Assembly: GCA_964532995.1 (NCBI GenBank)
Contig: CAZHJN010000001.1
Coordinates: 35,173 to 99,172, forward strand
DNA: 64,000 nt
Direction: 5' to 3'
DNA from: DTJG01 sp964532995
GTDB taxonomy: Bacteria; Ratteibacteria; UBA8468; B48-G9; DTJG01
This document shows, one piece after another, positions 44,286 through 53,683 of this stretch (its first letter is position 1; each line of letters opens with the position of its first letter). The notes below the pieces were generated by a model. The model had not been told where the DNA came from, ran no database searches, and saw only the letters and a program-made list of their open reading frames with translations. Position numbers and translations under genes: made by a program.

Positions 44286-44736
44286 TATAAGACCTGCGGT
44301 AATGAACGATGTTTACGAAATAAAAAATCTCATAAACAAGCAGGCACAAAAAGGCAGGATGTTACCCGTTTCAATAAACCAGGTTTTCGAAAATCTGAGA
44401 AATTTCTGGGTGATCTGCGATTCGAATGGAAAAATCATCGGCTGTGGTGCATTGAAAATCGTATGGAAAAATCTGGGTGAAATTCGATCTGTTGCAATAA
44501 AAAATAAAAAACAGAGAAAAGGGCTTGGTACAGAACTTGTTGAAAAACTGATCCTGGAGGCAAAAAAATTAGGGATCAAAAAGATGTTCGTGCTCACATA
44601 TGTTCCTGAATTTTTCGAGAAGTTCGGGTTTATCAAAGTTGAGAAAACGAAATTACCTCATAAGATATGGTTTGACTGTATAAATTGCCCGAAATTTCCC
44701 AGATGTGATGAAACACCTATGATCAAAAACCTATGA
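44275..44736 (+). CDS. GNAT acetyltransferase, likely N-acetylglutamate synthase (short ArgA type)
   Basis: A 153-residue single-domain acetyltransferase. It has the acetyl-CoA loop in KQRKGLGTELVEKL (about 80-93), an early IRPAVMNDVYEIKNLIN strand-helix and a cysteine-bearing C-terminus (CINCPKFPRCDE). This size and tail are typical of stand-alone N-acetylglutamate-synthase-like proteins encoded near arginine genes. argG lies one gene downstream, which supports a role in arginine synthesis. Other GNAT substrates cannot be excluded. Confidence 0.78.
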   Translation: MKIDIRPAVMNDVYEIKNLINKQAQKGRMLPVSINQVFENLRNFWVICDSNGKIIGCGALKIVWKNLGEIRSVAIKNKKQRKGLGTELVEKLILEAKKLGIKKMFVLTYVPEFFEKFGFIKVEKTKLPHKIWFDCINCPKFPRCDETPMIKNL

Positions 44737-45824
44737 AGAAAATTTTCGTTCTTTTTCTTTTTTTACTTACGGTTCGGCTTCACGCTGAAATAGACGTGCC
44801 AGCCGACTTCGGCCTTGAGGATTTCCTGACAGGTAAAGAACTCAAGATGAAACATAATTTCAAAAATAATATCCTTGCTGTCGGAAATAAATTAAAATTC
44901 ACAGGAACTTCATTTGAAGACGTGGTGTTATTCGGGATGAATATTGATTTCAATGGCTATTCCAGAAAAGATGTCTATATTGCGGGTGATACAGTGGCAG
45001 TGTCAGGGAATATAAAAGGCAATTTGAGAATCATAGCAAGAAACCTGCAAATGGACAATCTGGTGGTGGAAGGTAATTTGAATATTCTATCTCCTGAAAT
45101 ATTAATCTCTGATAGTGTCAGAACAAATAAAACAACAAAAATCTGGTCAAGAAACATCCAGATGGGAGGCACACACAATATTTTGTATATTAAAACAAGA
45201 CACATAGTATTTACCAAAAATATTGACATAAATAGTAAACTTGTTGTCCAGAGTAAAGAAAAACCAGCTATCCCTTTAAATGTTCTTGACCGTTGTGATT
45301 TCAGTTATATATCTCCTGCTCCTTTTGGACATGGTCTTCTTTCATCAAAATTCATCAAACTATATTCATTCCTGAGCCTCTGTTTCCCTTTTATTCTGAT
45401 GATTGTGTTTACACCGAGAATTCTTCAGGAAACAATTGAAATTATAGAAAAAAAGCCTGTATGGATTTTTTTTACAGGACTGCTGTTGCTCATAGTCGTA
45501 CCCATAATTCTTATTTTCCTGATGATCACCGTGATCGGAGCTCCTCTCGGCTTGATCTTTCTGACTTTTTATCTTTCTCTTTTATATCTTTGCCGCGGAT
45601 TTACATGCATTGTTCTCGGTAAATTAATACTCTGGAAACTTAAAGAAGGAAGGATTAAAATAATTCTGGGTATCTTTGTCGGTACAGGAATATTCGTACT
45701 CCTGACAGCAATACCAAAAGTTGGATATTTTGTTCAGGCTTTTTTCATAATAACAGGTTTTGGTGGACTTGCCGTTGGAAGAATCAGAATGTTTTTAAAA
45801 ATGAGAAAAGAAAATCTTATATAA
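44733..45824 (+). CDS. Secreted/membrane protein with bactofilin-like repeats and C-terminal membrane domain
   Basis: I do not recognise a named family with confidence. The 363 residues start with a clear signal peptide (about 1-19, ending LHA-E). A repetitive beta-rich domain follows (about 40-180) with bactofilin-like pulses such as LKFTGTSFEDVVLFGMN and VSGNIKGNLRIIARN. The C-terminal half (about 210-355) has four or more membrane spans. Other bacteria have comparable anonymous proteins combining polymer-forming repeats with a multi-span domain. It overlaps the GNAT gene by 4 nt and precedes argG by 9 nt; a surface or envelope role is inferred. Confidence 0.6.
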   Translation: MKKIFVLFLFLLTVRLHAEIDVPADFGLEDFLTGKELKMKHNFKNNILAVGNKLKFTGTSFEDVVLFGMNIDFNGYSRKDVYIAGDTVAVSGNIKGNLRIIARNLQMDNLVVEGNLNILSPEILISDSVRTNKTTKIWSRNIQMGGTHNILYIKTRHIVFTKNIDINSKLVVQSKEKPAIPLNVLDRCDFSYISPAPFGHGLLSSKFIKLYSFLSLCFPFILMIVFTPRILQETIEIIEKKPVWIFFTGLLLLIVVPIILIFLMITVIGAPLGLIFLTFYLSLLYLCRGFTCIVLGKLILWKLKEGRIKIILGIFVGTGIFVLLTAIPKVGYFVQAFFIITGFGGLAVGRIRMFLKMRKENLI

Positions 45825-45833
45825 GGAGGAAAA

Positions 45834-47039
45834 ATGTCACGAATCTCAAAAATTGTTGTTGCATACTCAGGTGGACTTGACACATCTGTAATTATAAAGT
45901 GGCTTCAGACAAAATATGATGCAGAAATAATTGCTTTCACGGCTGATGTGGGACAGAGGGAAAATCCTTCTGTCCTTGAAAAAAAAGCCATTGCTACCGG
46001 TGCAAAAAAATTTTATTTCAGAGATTTGAAAAAAGAATTCATCAATGAATACATCTTCCCTTCTCTTAAGGGTTGCGCCCTCTACGAAGGCAAATACCCT
46101 CTTGCCACTGCGCTCTCAAGGCCACTTATTGCAAAAAACATGGTTGATGTTGCAAAAAAAGAAAAAGCCGATGCGGTTGCTCATGGTTGCACCGGAAAAG
46201 GTAATGACCAGGTAAGATTTGAGCTTGCTTTCAAAAGCCTCGCACCAGAACTTAAAATTATCGCTCCGGTGAGGGAATGGGAATTTAAGTCAAGGGAAGA
46301 AGAAATAGTCTATGCAAAGAAACACAAAATTCCTGTTGATGTTACAAAAAAAAGGCCATATAGCATTGATTGGAATTTATGGGGAATTTCAATAGAATGT
46401 GGATCACTGGAGGATCCGTGGCAGGAACCCCCTGAAGATGCTTATCAGATAACCCGTTCACCATTAAAAACACCTTCAGTGCCTGAATATCTGGACATAG
46501 AATTCCATGGAGGCACTCCTGTGAGATTGAATGGAAAACAAATGAATGGTATTGAACTTATTAACAGGTTGAATGAAACAGGAGGAAAACACGGTGTTGG
46601 AAGAATTGACATGGTGGAAAATCGTCTTGTGGGAATCAAGTCAAGGGAAATATATGAAGCACCAGCAGCAGTTATTTTACACACAGCGCATGCTGAGCTT
46701 GAAAAACTCATTCTTGAAAGAGAACTTTATCATTTCAAAAGCATAGTAAATCAGAAGTATGCAGAGCTTGTATATTATGGATACTGGTTCAGTGATTTCA
46801 GGCAGTGTCTTGAAAAATTCATAGATGAAACACAGAAAAATATAACGGGTACAGTGAGAGTCAAACTTTACAAAGGTCAGTGTGTTGTAACAGGAAGAAA
46901 ATCCCCTTATTCTCTTTACGAAGAAACTCTTTCAACATATACCTCAAAGGATACATTTGACCACAGAGCGTCAAAAGGTTTCATCGATATTTTCGGATTG
47001 CCTCTTGTTCTGGAAGGAAAAAGAAACAGAAAAAAATAA
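45834..47039 (+). CDS. argG: Argininosuccinate synthase
   Basis: Joins citrulline and aspartate in arginine synthesis. The 401 residues contain the ATP loop VAYSGGLDTSV, HGCTGKGNDQVRFE, and SIECGSLEDPW. AAGGAGG lies four bases before the ATG. argH is not in the window. It precedes thiL by 1 nt. Confidence 0.97.
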   Translation: MSRISKIVVAYSGGLDTSVIIKWLQTKYDAEIIAFTADVGQRENPSVLEKKAIATGAKKFYFRDLKKEFINEYIFPSLKGCALYEGKYPLATALSRPLIAKNMVDVAKKEKADAVAHGCTGKGNDQVRFELAFKSLAPELKIIAPVREWEFKSREEEIVYAKKHKIPVDVTKKRPYSIDWNLWGISIECGSLEDPWQEPPEDAYQITRSPLKTPSVPEYLDIEFHGGTPVRLNGKQMNGIELINRLNETGGKHGVGRIDMVENRLVGIKSREIYEAPAAVILHTAHAELEKLILERELYHFKSIVNQKYAELVYYGYWFSDFRQCLEKFIDETQKNITGTVRVKLYKGQCVVTGRKSPYSLYEETLSTYTSKDTFDHRASKGFIDIFGLPLVLEGKRNRKK

Positions 47040-47040
47040 A

Positions 47041-47937
47041 ATGGAAGAGAAACAGGTCATTGACTGGCTTAAAGTTCACTGTTTACCAAAGGATGTGCGG
47101 GTAAAAACTGGAATTGGAGATGACAGCGCTGTCGTTGATTATGACAGTAAATCTTATCTTCTGTTCACAAATGATGCAGTCGTTGAAAATGTTCATTTCA
47201 AACTTAAAACTGCCACATTTGAACAGATAGGACGCAAGGCCCTTGCAGTGAATATCAGTGATATAGCGGCAATGGGAGGAATACCAGTATGGGCACTTGT
47301 CTCTCTTGGTTTGCAGGAAAAAAGAGCCAGCGTTTTTAAGGAAATCTACAGAGGGATTCTTGAAATGGCAAACCTGTTTAAAGTTGATATCATCGGCGGT
47401 AATTTATCCAGATCCCACACTTTTTTCGTGGACATATTTCTCGCAGGAATTGTGGAAAAGAAGAATCTGGTCTTGCGAAGCACAGCAAAGCCAGAAGATA
47501 TTCTTTTTGTTACAGGAACACTTGGAGGCGCGCAGAAAGAAAAACAATTCAGATTTCTTCCAAGGGTTAAGGAAGCAAGGGCAATCATTGAGCACACCAA
47601 ACCATCAGCCATGATTGACCTGTCTGATGGACTTGCTTCAGATGCCAGAAAACTTGCTGAAGCATCTGGTTGTGGCTTTGAAATAGAAGTTTCACAGATC
47701 CCCATCTCAATCGATGCCAGCAGGAAAAATAGAATTTCTTCAGCCCTTTATGATGGTGAAGATTATGAGTTGCTTTTCGCTGTTGCTAAAGATTCAGAAA
47801 CTAAAATTCCAGAAAGGATTGGAGATCTTAAGATTACCAAAATAGGAAGATTGACTGAAAGGAAAACATTCCTGTTAAAATATCCAGATGGTAAAAAAAT
47901 CCGTATATCGAAAGAAAAATTCAGACACTTTTCATAG
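47041..47937 (+). CDS. thiL: Thiamine-monophosphate kinase
   Basis: Makes thiamine diphosphate from TMP and ATP. From the ATG at 47041 the product is 298 residues, with TGIGDDSAVVDY, FTNDAVVENVHF, NISDIAAMGGIP and MIDLSDGLASDARK. An upstream in-frame ATG at 46957 lies inside argG and is rejected. It ends 10 nt before the preferred tsaE start. Confidence 0.95.
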   Translation: MEEKQVIDWLKVHCLPKDVRVKTGIGDDSAVVDYDSKSYLLFTNDAVVENVHFKLKTATFEQIGRKALAVNISDIAAMGGIPVWALVSLGLQEKRASVFKEIYRGILEMANLFKVDIIGGNLSRSHTFFVDIFLAGIVEKKNLVLRSTAKPEDILFVTGTLGGAQKEKQFRFLPRVKEARAIIEHTKPSAMIDLSDGLASDARKLAEASGCGFEIEVSQIPISIDASRKNRISSALYDGEDYELLFAVAKDSETKIPERIGDLKITKIGRLTERKTFLLKYPDGKKIRISKEKFRHFS

Positions 47938-47947
47938 GACAAATCCA

Positions 47948-48376
47948 TTGTGTCTTGAGACTGATTCCGCAGAATCAACGGAGAAACTGGGAAGAAGACT
48001 TGCGGAATGGTTAAGAAAACATAATATTGGATGTGTGGTGTTTACCGGTCCATTTGGTTCAGGAAAAACTACAATGATTCGTGGCATTATCAAAAATCTA
48101 ACAGGCAGAAATGATGTCAGCAGTCCATCTTTCACAATTGTTAACGAATACAGTGATGGAAAAGTGCCTGTTTACCATTTTGACTTTTATAGAATAAAAA
48201 ATTCTGATGAACTTGAGAGTTTCGGATTCAGAGAATACGCAGATAAAGGATTGCTTCTGATTGAATGGCCGGAAGCTGTATTGAAAAATATGCCAGCAAA
48301 ATCATTGAGAATAAATATTGAATTTTTGGGATTGAACCGTAGAAAAATTACAATCACATTTCCGGAAGAAATATGA
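47948..48376 (+). CDS. tsaE: tRNA t6A-modification ATPase TsaE
   Basis: Subunit of the TsaBDE complex that makes threonylcarbamoyladenosine in tRNA. The Walker A GPFGSGKTTMIRG, SSPSFTIVNEY, HFDFYRI and LLIEWPE motifs are typical. I chose the TTG at 47948 (142 residues) because the family begins just before LETDSAESTEKLG and an AGGA sits eight bases upstream. An ATG at 47888 would add 20 non-conserved residues, overlap thiL by 50 nt and lacks a ribosome site. It overlaps the next gene by ATGA. Confidence 0.9.
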   Translation: MCLETDSAESTEKLGRRLAEWLRKHNIGCVVFTGPFGSGKTTMIRGIIKNLTGRNDVSSPSFTIVNEYSDGKVPVYHFDFYRIKNSDELESFGFREYADKGLLLIEWPEAVLKNMPAKSLRINIEFLGLNRRKITITFPEEI

Positions 48377-49338
48377 AAAGACTTATATGTAAACGGCTGC
48401 TGCAAATTATTCCGATGCTGATCGGGATGAGTTTTGTCTCATTTGTCATTATACAATCCTCTCCAGGAGACTACTTTGCCCAGATGAAGATGAATCCGGA
48501 GATATCACCGGAAACCATTGAAGCGATGAAAGTCAGTTTTGGACTCGACAGACCCTTTATTGTCCAGTATTTTTTCTGGCTTAAAAACATCTGTAAGTTT
48601 GATTTTGGGGTTTCATTTGCATACCACATGCCGGTGAGGACGTTGATAAAGTTTCGTTTGAAAAATACAATATGCCTTGCAATCTTTTCTCTTTTTCTAA
48701 GTTGGGTAATAGCCGTTCCTCTGGCAGTTCTCGCCGGATATAAAGAAGGAACATTCATTGATAAATTTTTCTCTACACTCGCTTATATTTCAATATCTCT
48801 TCCATCATTTTTTGTCGCCCTGCTTTTTGTATACTTTATAAGCAAAACAGGGGTATTGCCTCTTGGTGGCACCAGAAGCATTTTTGAAATGAATGCCTCT
48901 TCCTTTGTAATTTTCAAAGATTACATGAGGCATCTTCTTGTTCCGGGACTTGTGCTCTGTTTTGTAAATATCGGCGGATTATTCAGACTGATGAGAAACA
49001 ATTTTATTGAAACATTCCATACACCATATGTTCTTGCGGCATGGGCAAGAGGATTACCCACCTTTTCAGTGGTTTTTAAACATGCACTGAAAAATGCTCT
49101 TAATCCAATGTTCACAATTCTTGGAATGGAAATAGGGACTCTTCTCAATGGAGCAGCTCTGACAGAAATAATAAGCGGCTGGCCCGGAATGGGCAGTCTT
49201 ATCCTCGAAGCCGTTCTTTCACATGACCTTTACCTTGTTATGGGATCTCTTGTGATAAGCGGCTTTCTGTTGATTATTGGAAACCTTATAGGCGATATTC
49301 TGATAGCCTTTTTTGATCCAAGAATAAGACTGACATGA
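48373..49338 (+). CDS. Peptide ABC transporter permease (DppB/OppB type)
   Basis: First membrane subunit of a peptide/oligopeptide importer, 321 residues with six spans. It has the N-terminal helix ICKRLLQIIPMLIGMSFVSF, the PGDYF motif, GLDRPFIVQYFFWL, and the ATPase-contact EAA loop AWARGLPTFSVVFKHALKNAL. Four consecutive genes encode two permeases and two ATPases. No substrate-binding protein is present here, so the ligand is unknown. Confidence 0.92.
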   Translation: MKRLICKRLLQIIPMLIGMSFVSFVIIQSSPGDYFAQMKMNPEISPETIEAMKVSFGLDRPFIVQYFFWLKNICKFDFGVSFAYHMPVRTLIKFRLKNTICLAIFSLFLSWVIAVPLAVLAGYKEGTFIDKFFSTLAYISISLPSFFVALLFVYFISKTGVLPLGGTRSIFEMNASSFVIFKDYMRHLLVPGLVLCFVNIGGLFRLMRNNFIETFHTPYVLAAWARGLPTFSVVFKHALKNALNPMFTILGMEIGTLLNGAALTEIISGWPGMGSLILEAVLSHDLYLVMGSLVISGFLLIIGNLIGDILIAFFDPRIRLT

Positions 49339-50393
49339 AAAAATTTTTTCAGAGATTGAAGAATCACAGCAGGATTGCATATTTCAGTTTCTGGTTCCTG
49401 CTGCTCTTTTATTTTGTATCTTTTTTTGCGGATCTTCTCGCGCCTTATCATTTTGACCACCAGTTCAGAAATAAACCATATCATCCTCCAACAAAAATAC
49501 ATTTTGTGGACTCTGATGGAAATTTCCACATAAGACCATTTGTTTATAATTTCGTGATAGATGATCCGGTTTTCAGAACATATAAGGAGGATTATTCTTT
49601 AAGACACCCGTTGAAATTGTTTGTTAAAGGCGATGAAAGAAGAATTTTCTTTTTTTTCAAAACAAACAGGTATCTTTTCGGGGTTGACCAGCCTGCCGGG
49701 ATTTTTTTATTTGGAACAGACACATATGGAAGAGACATTTTTTCGAGAATTTTATACGGTGGCAGAATTTCTCTTTCAATCAGTTTGATAGGTGTATTAA
49801 TTTCATTCACTCTCGGTATGATTACAGGAGGAATAGCCGGATATTTCGGAGGAATCACAGATCAGATACTCATGAGATTTGTTGAAATTCTGATGGTCTT
49901 TCCCTCTTTTTATCTCATGCTTTCCCTGAGGGCAATGTTCCCATTGAACCTTTCAAGCATTCAGGTTTATCTGCTCATTGTTATGATTCTCAGTTTGATT
50001 GGCTGGGCTGGACTGGCAAGAATAATCAGGGGAATGGTTCTTTCTCTGAAGGAAGAGGACTATGTTCTTGCTGCAAAATCACTCGGACTTTCCAACTGGA
50101 GAATCCTGCTCTTTCATATATTCCCAAATACTTTTTCTTACACAATAACCGCTCTTACAATCAGTGTGCCGGGATACATTATCGGAGAAGCCGCGCTCAG
50201 CCTGCTTGGCCTTGGAATACAGGAACCTTATCCCAGCTGGGGCAATATTCTTTCGTCAACAATAGGAAACCTCAGGGTTATGGGAGATGCTCCATGGTTA
50301 TTGCTTGCAGGAATCTTCATATTTGTTGTTCTGATAAATTTCAATCTTCTGGGTGACGCTCTGAGAAATGTACTTGATCCAAAGAACTGGTAA
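49335..50393 (+). CDS. Peptide ABC transporter permease (DppC/OppC type)
   Basis: Second membrane subunit, 352 residues. After the first span (about 15-33) comes a long extracytoplasmic insertion (about 40-125) typical of one DppC subgroup, then LFGTDTYGRDIFSRILYGGR, five more spans and the EAA loop AAKSLGLSNWRILLFHIFPN. It overlaps dppB-like by 4 nt and is followed after 1 nt by the first ATPase. Confidence 0.92.
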   Translation: MKKFFQRLKNHSRIAYFSFWFLLLFYFVSFFADLLAPYHFDHQFRNKPYHPPTKIHFVDSDGNFHIRPFVYNFVIDDPVFRTYKEDYSLRHPLKLFVKGDERRIFFFFKTNRYLFGVDQPAGIFLFGTDTYGRDIFSRILYGGRISLSISLIGVLISFTLGMITGGIAGYFGGITDQILMRFVEILMVFPSFYLMLSLRAMFPLNLSSIQVYLLIVMILSLIGWAGLARIIRGMVLSLKEEDYVLAAKSLGLSNWRILLFHIFPNTFSYTITALTISVPGYIIGEAALSLLGLGIQEPYPSWGNILSSTIGNLRVMGDAPWLLLAGIFIFVVLINFNLLGDALRNVLDPKNW

Positions 50394-50394
50394 T

Positions 50395-51324
50395 ATGGAA
50401 AAAACCCTTGAAATCAAGAATCTGTCGGTTGTGAGGACCGAAAAAAAACAATCAACACTTATACTTACTGATGTTGGTTTCTCTATCTATAAAGGAGAAC
50501 TCTTCTGCCTGGTCGGCGAATCCGGATCAGGGAAAACAACCCTCGCACTTTCTATCATGAGACTGTTACCGAAGAGTTTCAGGATAATATCTGGAGAAAT
50601 TCGTGTAAACGGAACACATGTACTTGAAATAAGCGAGCACTTGATGAGAAGTGTACGCGGGGAAAAAATAAGCATTGTTTTTCAGGATCCAGGAGCATAT
50701 CTTGACCCATTGTTTACAGTTGGTGTACATCTCAGGGAAGCCGCCCGCGGAAAAACTGATAATCAGCAGGAATTAATATCACTCGCTCTGAAAGAAGTTG
50801 GACTGGAACCTGAAATACAATCAGCATATCCTCATCAGTTAAGCGGCGGGCAGCAACAGAGAGTTATGATTGCTATGGCTTTAATAAACAAACCTCAACT
50901 CATTATCGCAGACGAACCGACCACAGCACTTGACATTCTTACAACACGGCAGATTATCAACCTGTTGAACGAAATAAGATTGAAACATCATCCCGGCATG
51001 CTTTTTATCACCCATGATCTGAAACTTGCGGCAAGTATCGGGATGCGCATAGGAATTATGTATCGCGGTCATATTGTTGAAATATTCAGACCGGGTAAAG
51101 AAAAACCCAATCACCCCTATGCGAATATTCTCATGGGAACCATTGAGGGAAAAGACATAAAATGGGATCTGGATACTGATATTTTTGAGTTCAACAGGCA
51201 GGAAATTGTTGGAATATGTCCTTTTTTTGAAAGATGTCCTGAAAAGGGGCAAGTGTGTAAAAGGAACATTCCTTTTTTGTGGCGAGACGGTCAAACAGGA
51301 ATCAGGTGCATAAAATATGAATGA
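50395..51324 (+). CDS. Peptide ABC transporter ATPase (DppD/OppD type)
   Basis: ATP-binding subunit, 309 residues from the ATG at 50395. It has GESGSGKTTLAL (Walker A), SGGQQQRVMIAMAL (signature), LIIADEPTTALD (Walker B) and a C-terminal oligopeptide-type tail with clustered cysteines (CPFFERCPEKGQVC) that may hold an iron-sulfur centre. An in-frame ATG at 50368 lies within the previous gene and lacks support. It overlaps the next ATPase by 8 nt. Confidence 0.93.
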   Translation: MEKTLEIKNLSVVRTEKKQSTLILTDVGFSIYKGELFCLVGESGSGKTTLALSIMRLLPKSFRIISGEIRVNGTHVLEISEHLMRSVRGEKISIVFQDPGAYLDPLFTVGVHLREAARGKTDNQQELISLALKEVGLEPEIQSAYPHQLSGGQQQRVMIAMALINKPQLIIADEPTTALDILTTRQIINLLNEIRLKHHPGMLFITHDLKLAASIGMRIGIMYRGHIVEIFRPGKEKPNHPYANILMGTIEGKDIKWDLDTDIFEFNRQEIVGICPFFERCPEKGQVCKRNIPFLWRDGQTGIRCIKYE

Positions 51325-52228
51325 AATACTCAGGTGCGAAAAAATCAGTAAAGTCTTCACTGTTAAGGACTTCCTCGGAATCAACAGGAGAAAGGTTACA
51401 GCAATAAATAATGTGACAATAACAGTGTGCAGAGGTGATAGTTTTGGTATTGTGGGAGAGTCTGGATCTGGAAAAACAACACTTGCAAAAATACTAACAC
51501 TTCTGGTCAAACCAGATACAGGTTCTATTTATTACAATGGTATCAATATAACGCACCTATCTGATTCCAGATTGAGTTTTTTCAGAAAAAATGTCAGAAT
51601 CATATTCCAGAATCCGTATAAATCACTTAATCCTCGCTCATCGGTTGAAAGAACAATAAAAGAAGCAATACCCTCAAACGAACGCAGTGAAGAAAAGGTG
51701 GAAGAAATCCTTGTAAAGGTTGGCCTACCTCCTGATTATAAAAATAAATATCCACATCAGATGAGTGGTGGTGAAAGACAGAGAATTGCAATAGCACGGG
51801 CTCTTGCCGGAAATCCAGAGTGTATAGTGGCGGATGAACCCACGGGTAATCTTGATGCAACAACAGAAATCCACATTTTGAAACTTCTCGACAATCTCAA
51901 GAAAAAATTAGGCCTCACCTTTGTGTTCATTTCTCATAATCTTGTAATCGTTGGGAGCTTCTGTAATAGAATTGCGGTGATGTATCGAGGAAACATAGTA
52001 GAAGAAGGATTTGCAGAACAGATATTAATGTCTCCGCTGCATCCATATACAAAACTACTGTGGAATAAAGAATCCACAGAACCTGTAAAAGATCTTACAT
52101 CCGGAAATGACCGTGGTTGTGTTTTTCTTGATAGATGTCCGTATAGAAAAGAAATATGTTTCAACCTATCTCCTGAATTCAAAGAGAAAGAAAAAAATCA
52201 CTCTGTATCCTGTTTTCTTTACGAGTAA
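51317..52228 (+). CDS. Peptide ABC transporter ATPase (DppF/OppF type)
   Basis: Second ATPase of the importer, 303 residues. It shows GESGSGKTTLAKIL, MSGGERQRIAIARAL, CIVADEPTGNLD and the cysteine tail CVFLDRCPYRKEIC like its partner. It is the last transporter gene before a 45-nt gap holding a candidate promoter. Confidence 0.93.
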   Translation: MNEILRCEKISKVFTVKDFLGINRRKVTAINNVTITVCRGDSFGIVGESGSGKTTLAKILTLLVKPDTGSIYYNGINITHLSDSRLSFFRKNVRIIFQNPYKSLNPRSSVERTIKEAIPSNERSEEKVEEILVKVGLPPDYKNKYPHQMSGGERQRIAIARALAGNPECIVADEPTGNLDATTEIHILKLLDNLKKKLGLTFVFISHNLVIVGSFCNRIAVMYRGNIVEEGFAEQILMSPLHPYTKLLWNKESTEPVKDLTSGNDRGCVFLDRCPYRKEICFNLSPEFKEKEKNHSVSCFLYE

Positions 52229-52246
52229 AAAAAAATAGTTTAAAAT
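52218..52246 (+). promoter_or_regulatory. Candidate promoter for the FtsX-like/LolD-like pair
   Basis: TTTACG (52218-52223), 17-nt spacer, TAAAAT (52241-52246), 28 nt before the next ATG. It is the only notable gap in the long operon, so it may be an internal start. Confidence 0.4.
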
Positions 52247-52273
52247 TTAGTCATAACAAAACAGGAGTCAAAA

Positions 52274-52927
52274 ATGCACAGTGAAGTGCCTGAAAAAAAG
52301 AAAATAGGAAAGTTGCTCAAACTTCCACTGAACCATGCTTTTAATATGAGCATTCGAAGTATAAGAATAAGATTTGGAAGGTCAATAATTGTTACCTCGT
52401 CAATTGTACTTGGTATTGCGTTTCTTATGTCAATACTGAGCAGCAACGCATTCATTATGGGTATAATGGAAAAAGGGCCGGAAAACCTTAAGATTGCTTT
52501 ACAGCAAAACCTTGAGGAAATGCGATCACGTCAGATATGGCTGGTATCACTTTCTCTGCTTGTCTGTGTTGTCGGAATCGTAAATGCGATGCTTATGGCT
52601 GTAACAGAAAGATCCCGTGAAATTGGAACAATGAAATGTCTCGGAGCACTTGACAGATTCATTGTTGAGCTTTTCCTCCTGGAATCATCCATGCAGGGGC
52701 TTGCAGGTTCAATAATAGGGGTCATTATTGGTGCTTCAGCCACAATTTTTATTTATCTGTTAAGATATCAGGGTTTGATCTGGAGTATTTTCCCATGGGA
52801 ACCTCTCTTGAAGTATTCAGCTTTCAGTATTTTGCTCGGGATAATAATATCTGTAATCGGAGCCATATACCCTGCCTATGTTTCAGCAAAATTAGAACCA
52901 GCTGAAGCGATCCGCAGGGAAGTATAA
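52274..52927 (+). CDS. Miniature FtsX/MacB-type permease
   Basis: A 217-residue membrane subunit of an FtsX-superfamily ABC system. A cytoplasmic N-terminus with NMSIRSIRIRFGRS leads to a first span (about 37-60). The soluble periplasmic domain of MacB/LolC (normally 150-200 residues) is reduced to about 25 residues. Then come three spans with the FtsX motif RSREIGTMKCLGAL and a terminal AIYPAYVSAKLEPAEAIR. It is paired with an ATPase 15 nt downstream. Because the domain that grips substrates is missing, the substrate is unclear; it could regulate an enzyme as FtsEX does. Confidence 0.85.
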   Translation: MHSEVPEKKKIGKLLKLPLNHAFNMSIRSIRIRFGRSIIVTSSIVLGIAFLMSILSSNAFIMGIMEKGPENLKIALQQNLEEMRSRQIWLVSLSLLVCVVGIVNAMLMAVTERSREIGTMKCLGALDRFIVELFLLESSMQGLAGSIIGVIIGASATIFIYLLRYQGLIWSIFPWEPLLKYSAFSILLGIIISVIGAIYPAYVSAKLEPAEAIRREV

Positions 52928-52942
52928 AAAAAGGAGACCAAA

Positions 52943-53683
52943 ATGCCAAAAGAGGCCATCGTAAGAACTATAGGATTGAAAAAAACATTTCTTCTTGGAA
53001 AAATTCCGCTTCATGTTTTGAAAGGTATTGATATTGAAATTTACAGGGGTGAATATATATCGATAATGGGTCCTTCTGGAAGTGGAAAAACAACTCTTTT
53101 TAACATGATAGGAGGACTCGATAAACCCACTGATGGTAAGGTCTATATAGATGAAGTGGATATTGCCCAGCTCGATGCTTATGAACTTGCCTGGTTGAGA
53201 TGCAGAAAAATAGGATACATCTTCCAGACATTTAATCTTATCCCGGTTATGACAGCCCTTGAAAATGTGATGCTTCCCATGATTTTTGGAGGAATGGAAA
53301 ATGACGAAGCGATGAACAAAGCAAAGGGCTTGCTTGAAACAGTGGGTCTTGGAGCAAGATTGCACCATAAACCATTTGAGCTCTCAGGTGGTCAACAACA
53401 GAGAGTCGCAATTGCAAGGGCGCTGGCAAATGATCCTGCAATTATACTTGCTGACGAACCAACCGGAAATCTCGACCTGAAAACAGGAAAAGAAATTATA
53501 AATCTTCTGAAAGAAATGAATAAGGATAAAGAGGTCAGCATAATAACCGCCACACACGATCTGAAAATGCTTGACGTATCCGATAGGGTGATATGGATCA
53601 GAGATGGGATGATTGAAAGAATAGAAGATAGAGAAAACCTGCAGATCAAGGTTGGAGAAGTGGAAGGAGAAGAAGCAGGTTGA
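52943..53683 (+). CDS. LolD/MacB-type ABC ATPase
   Basis: ATP-binding partner of the miniature permease, 246 residues. It has MGPSGSGKTTLFN (Walker A), a Q-loop QTFNLIPVM, LSGGQQQRVAIARAL, IILADEPTGNLDLKTGKE and the switch histidine in TATHDLKM. It belongs to the LolD/FtsE/MacB branch that works with FtsX-type permeases. It overlaps proC by 4 nt. Confidence 0.92.
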   Translation: MPKEAIVRTIGLKKTFLLGKIPLHVLKGIDIEIYRGEYISIMGPSGSGKTTLFNMIGGLDKPTDGKVYIDEVDIAQLDAYELAWLRCRKIGYIFQTFNLIPVMTALENVMLPMIFGGMENDEAMNKAKGLLETVGLGARLHHKPFELSGGQQQRVAIARALANDPAIILADEPTGNLDLKTGKEIINLLKEMNKDKEVSIITATHDLKMLDVSDRVIWIRDGMIERIEDRENLQIKVGEVEGEEAG

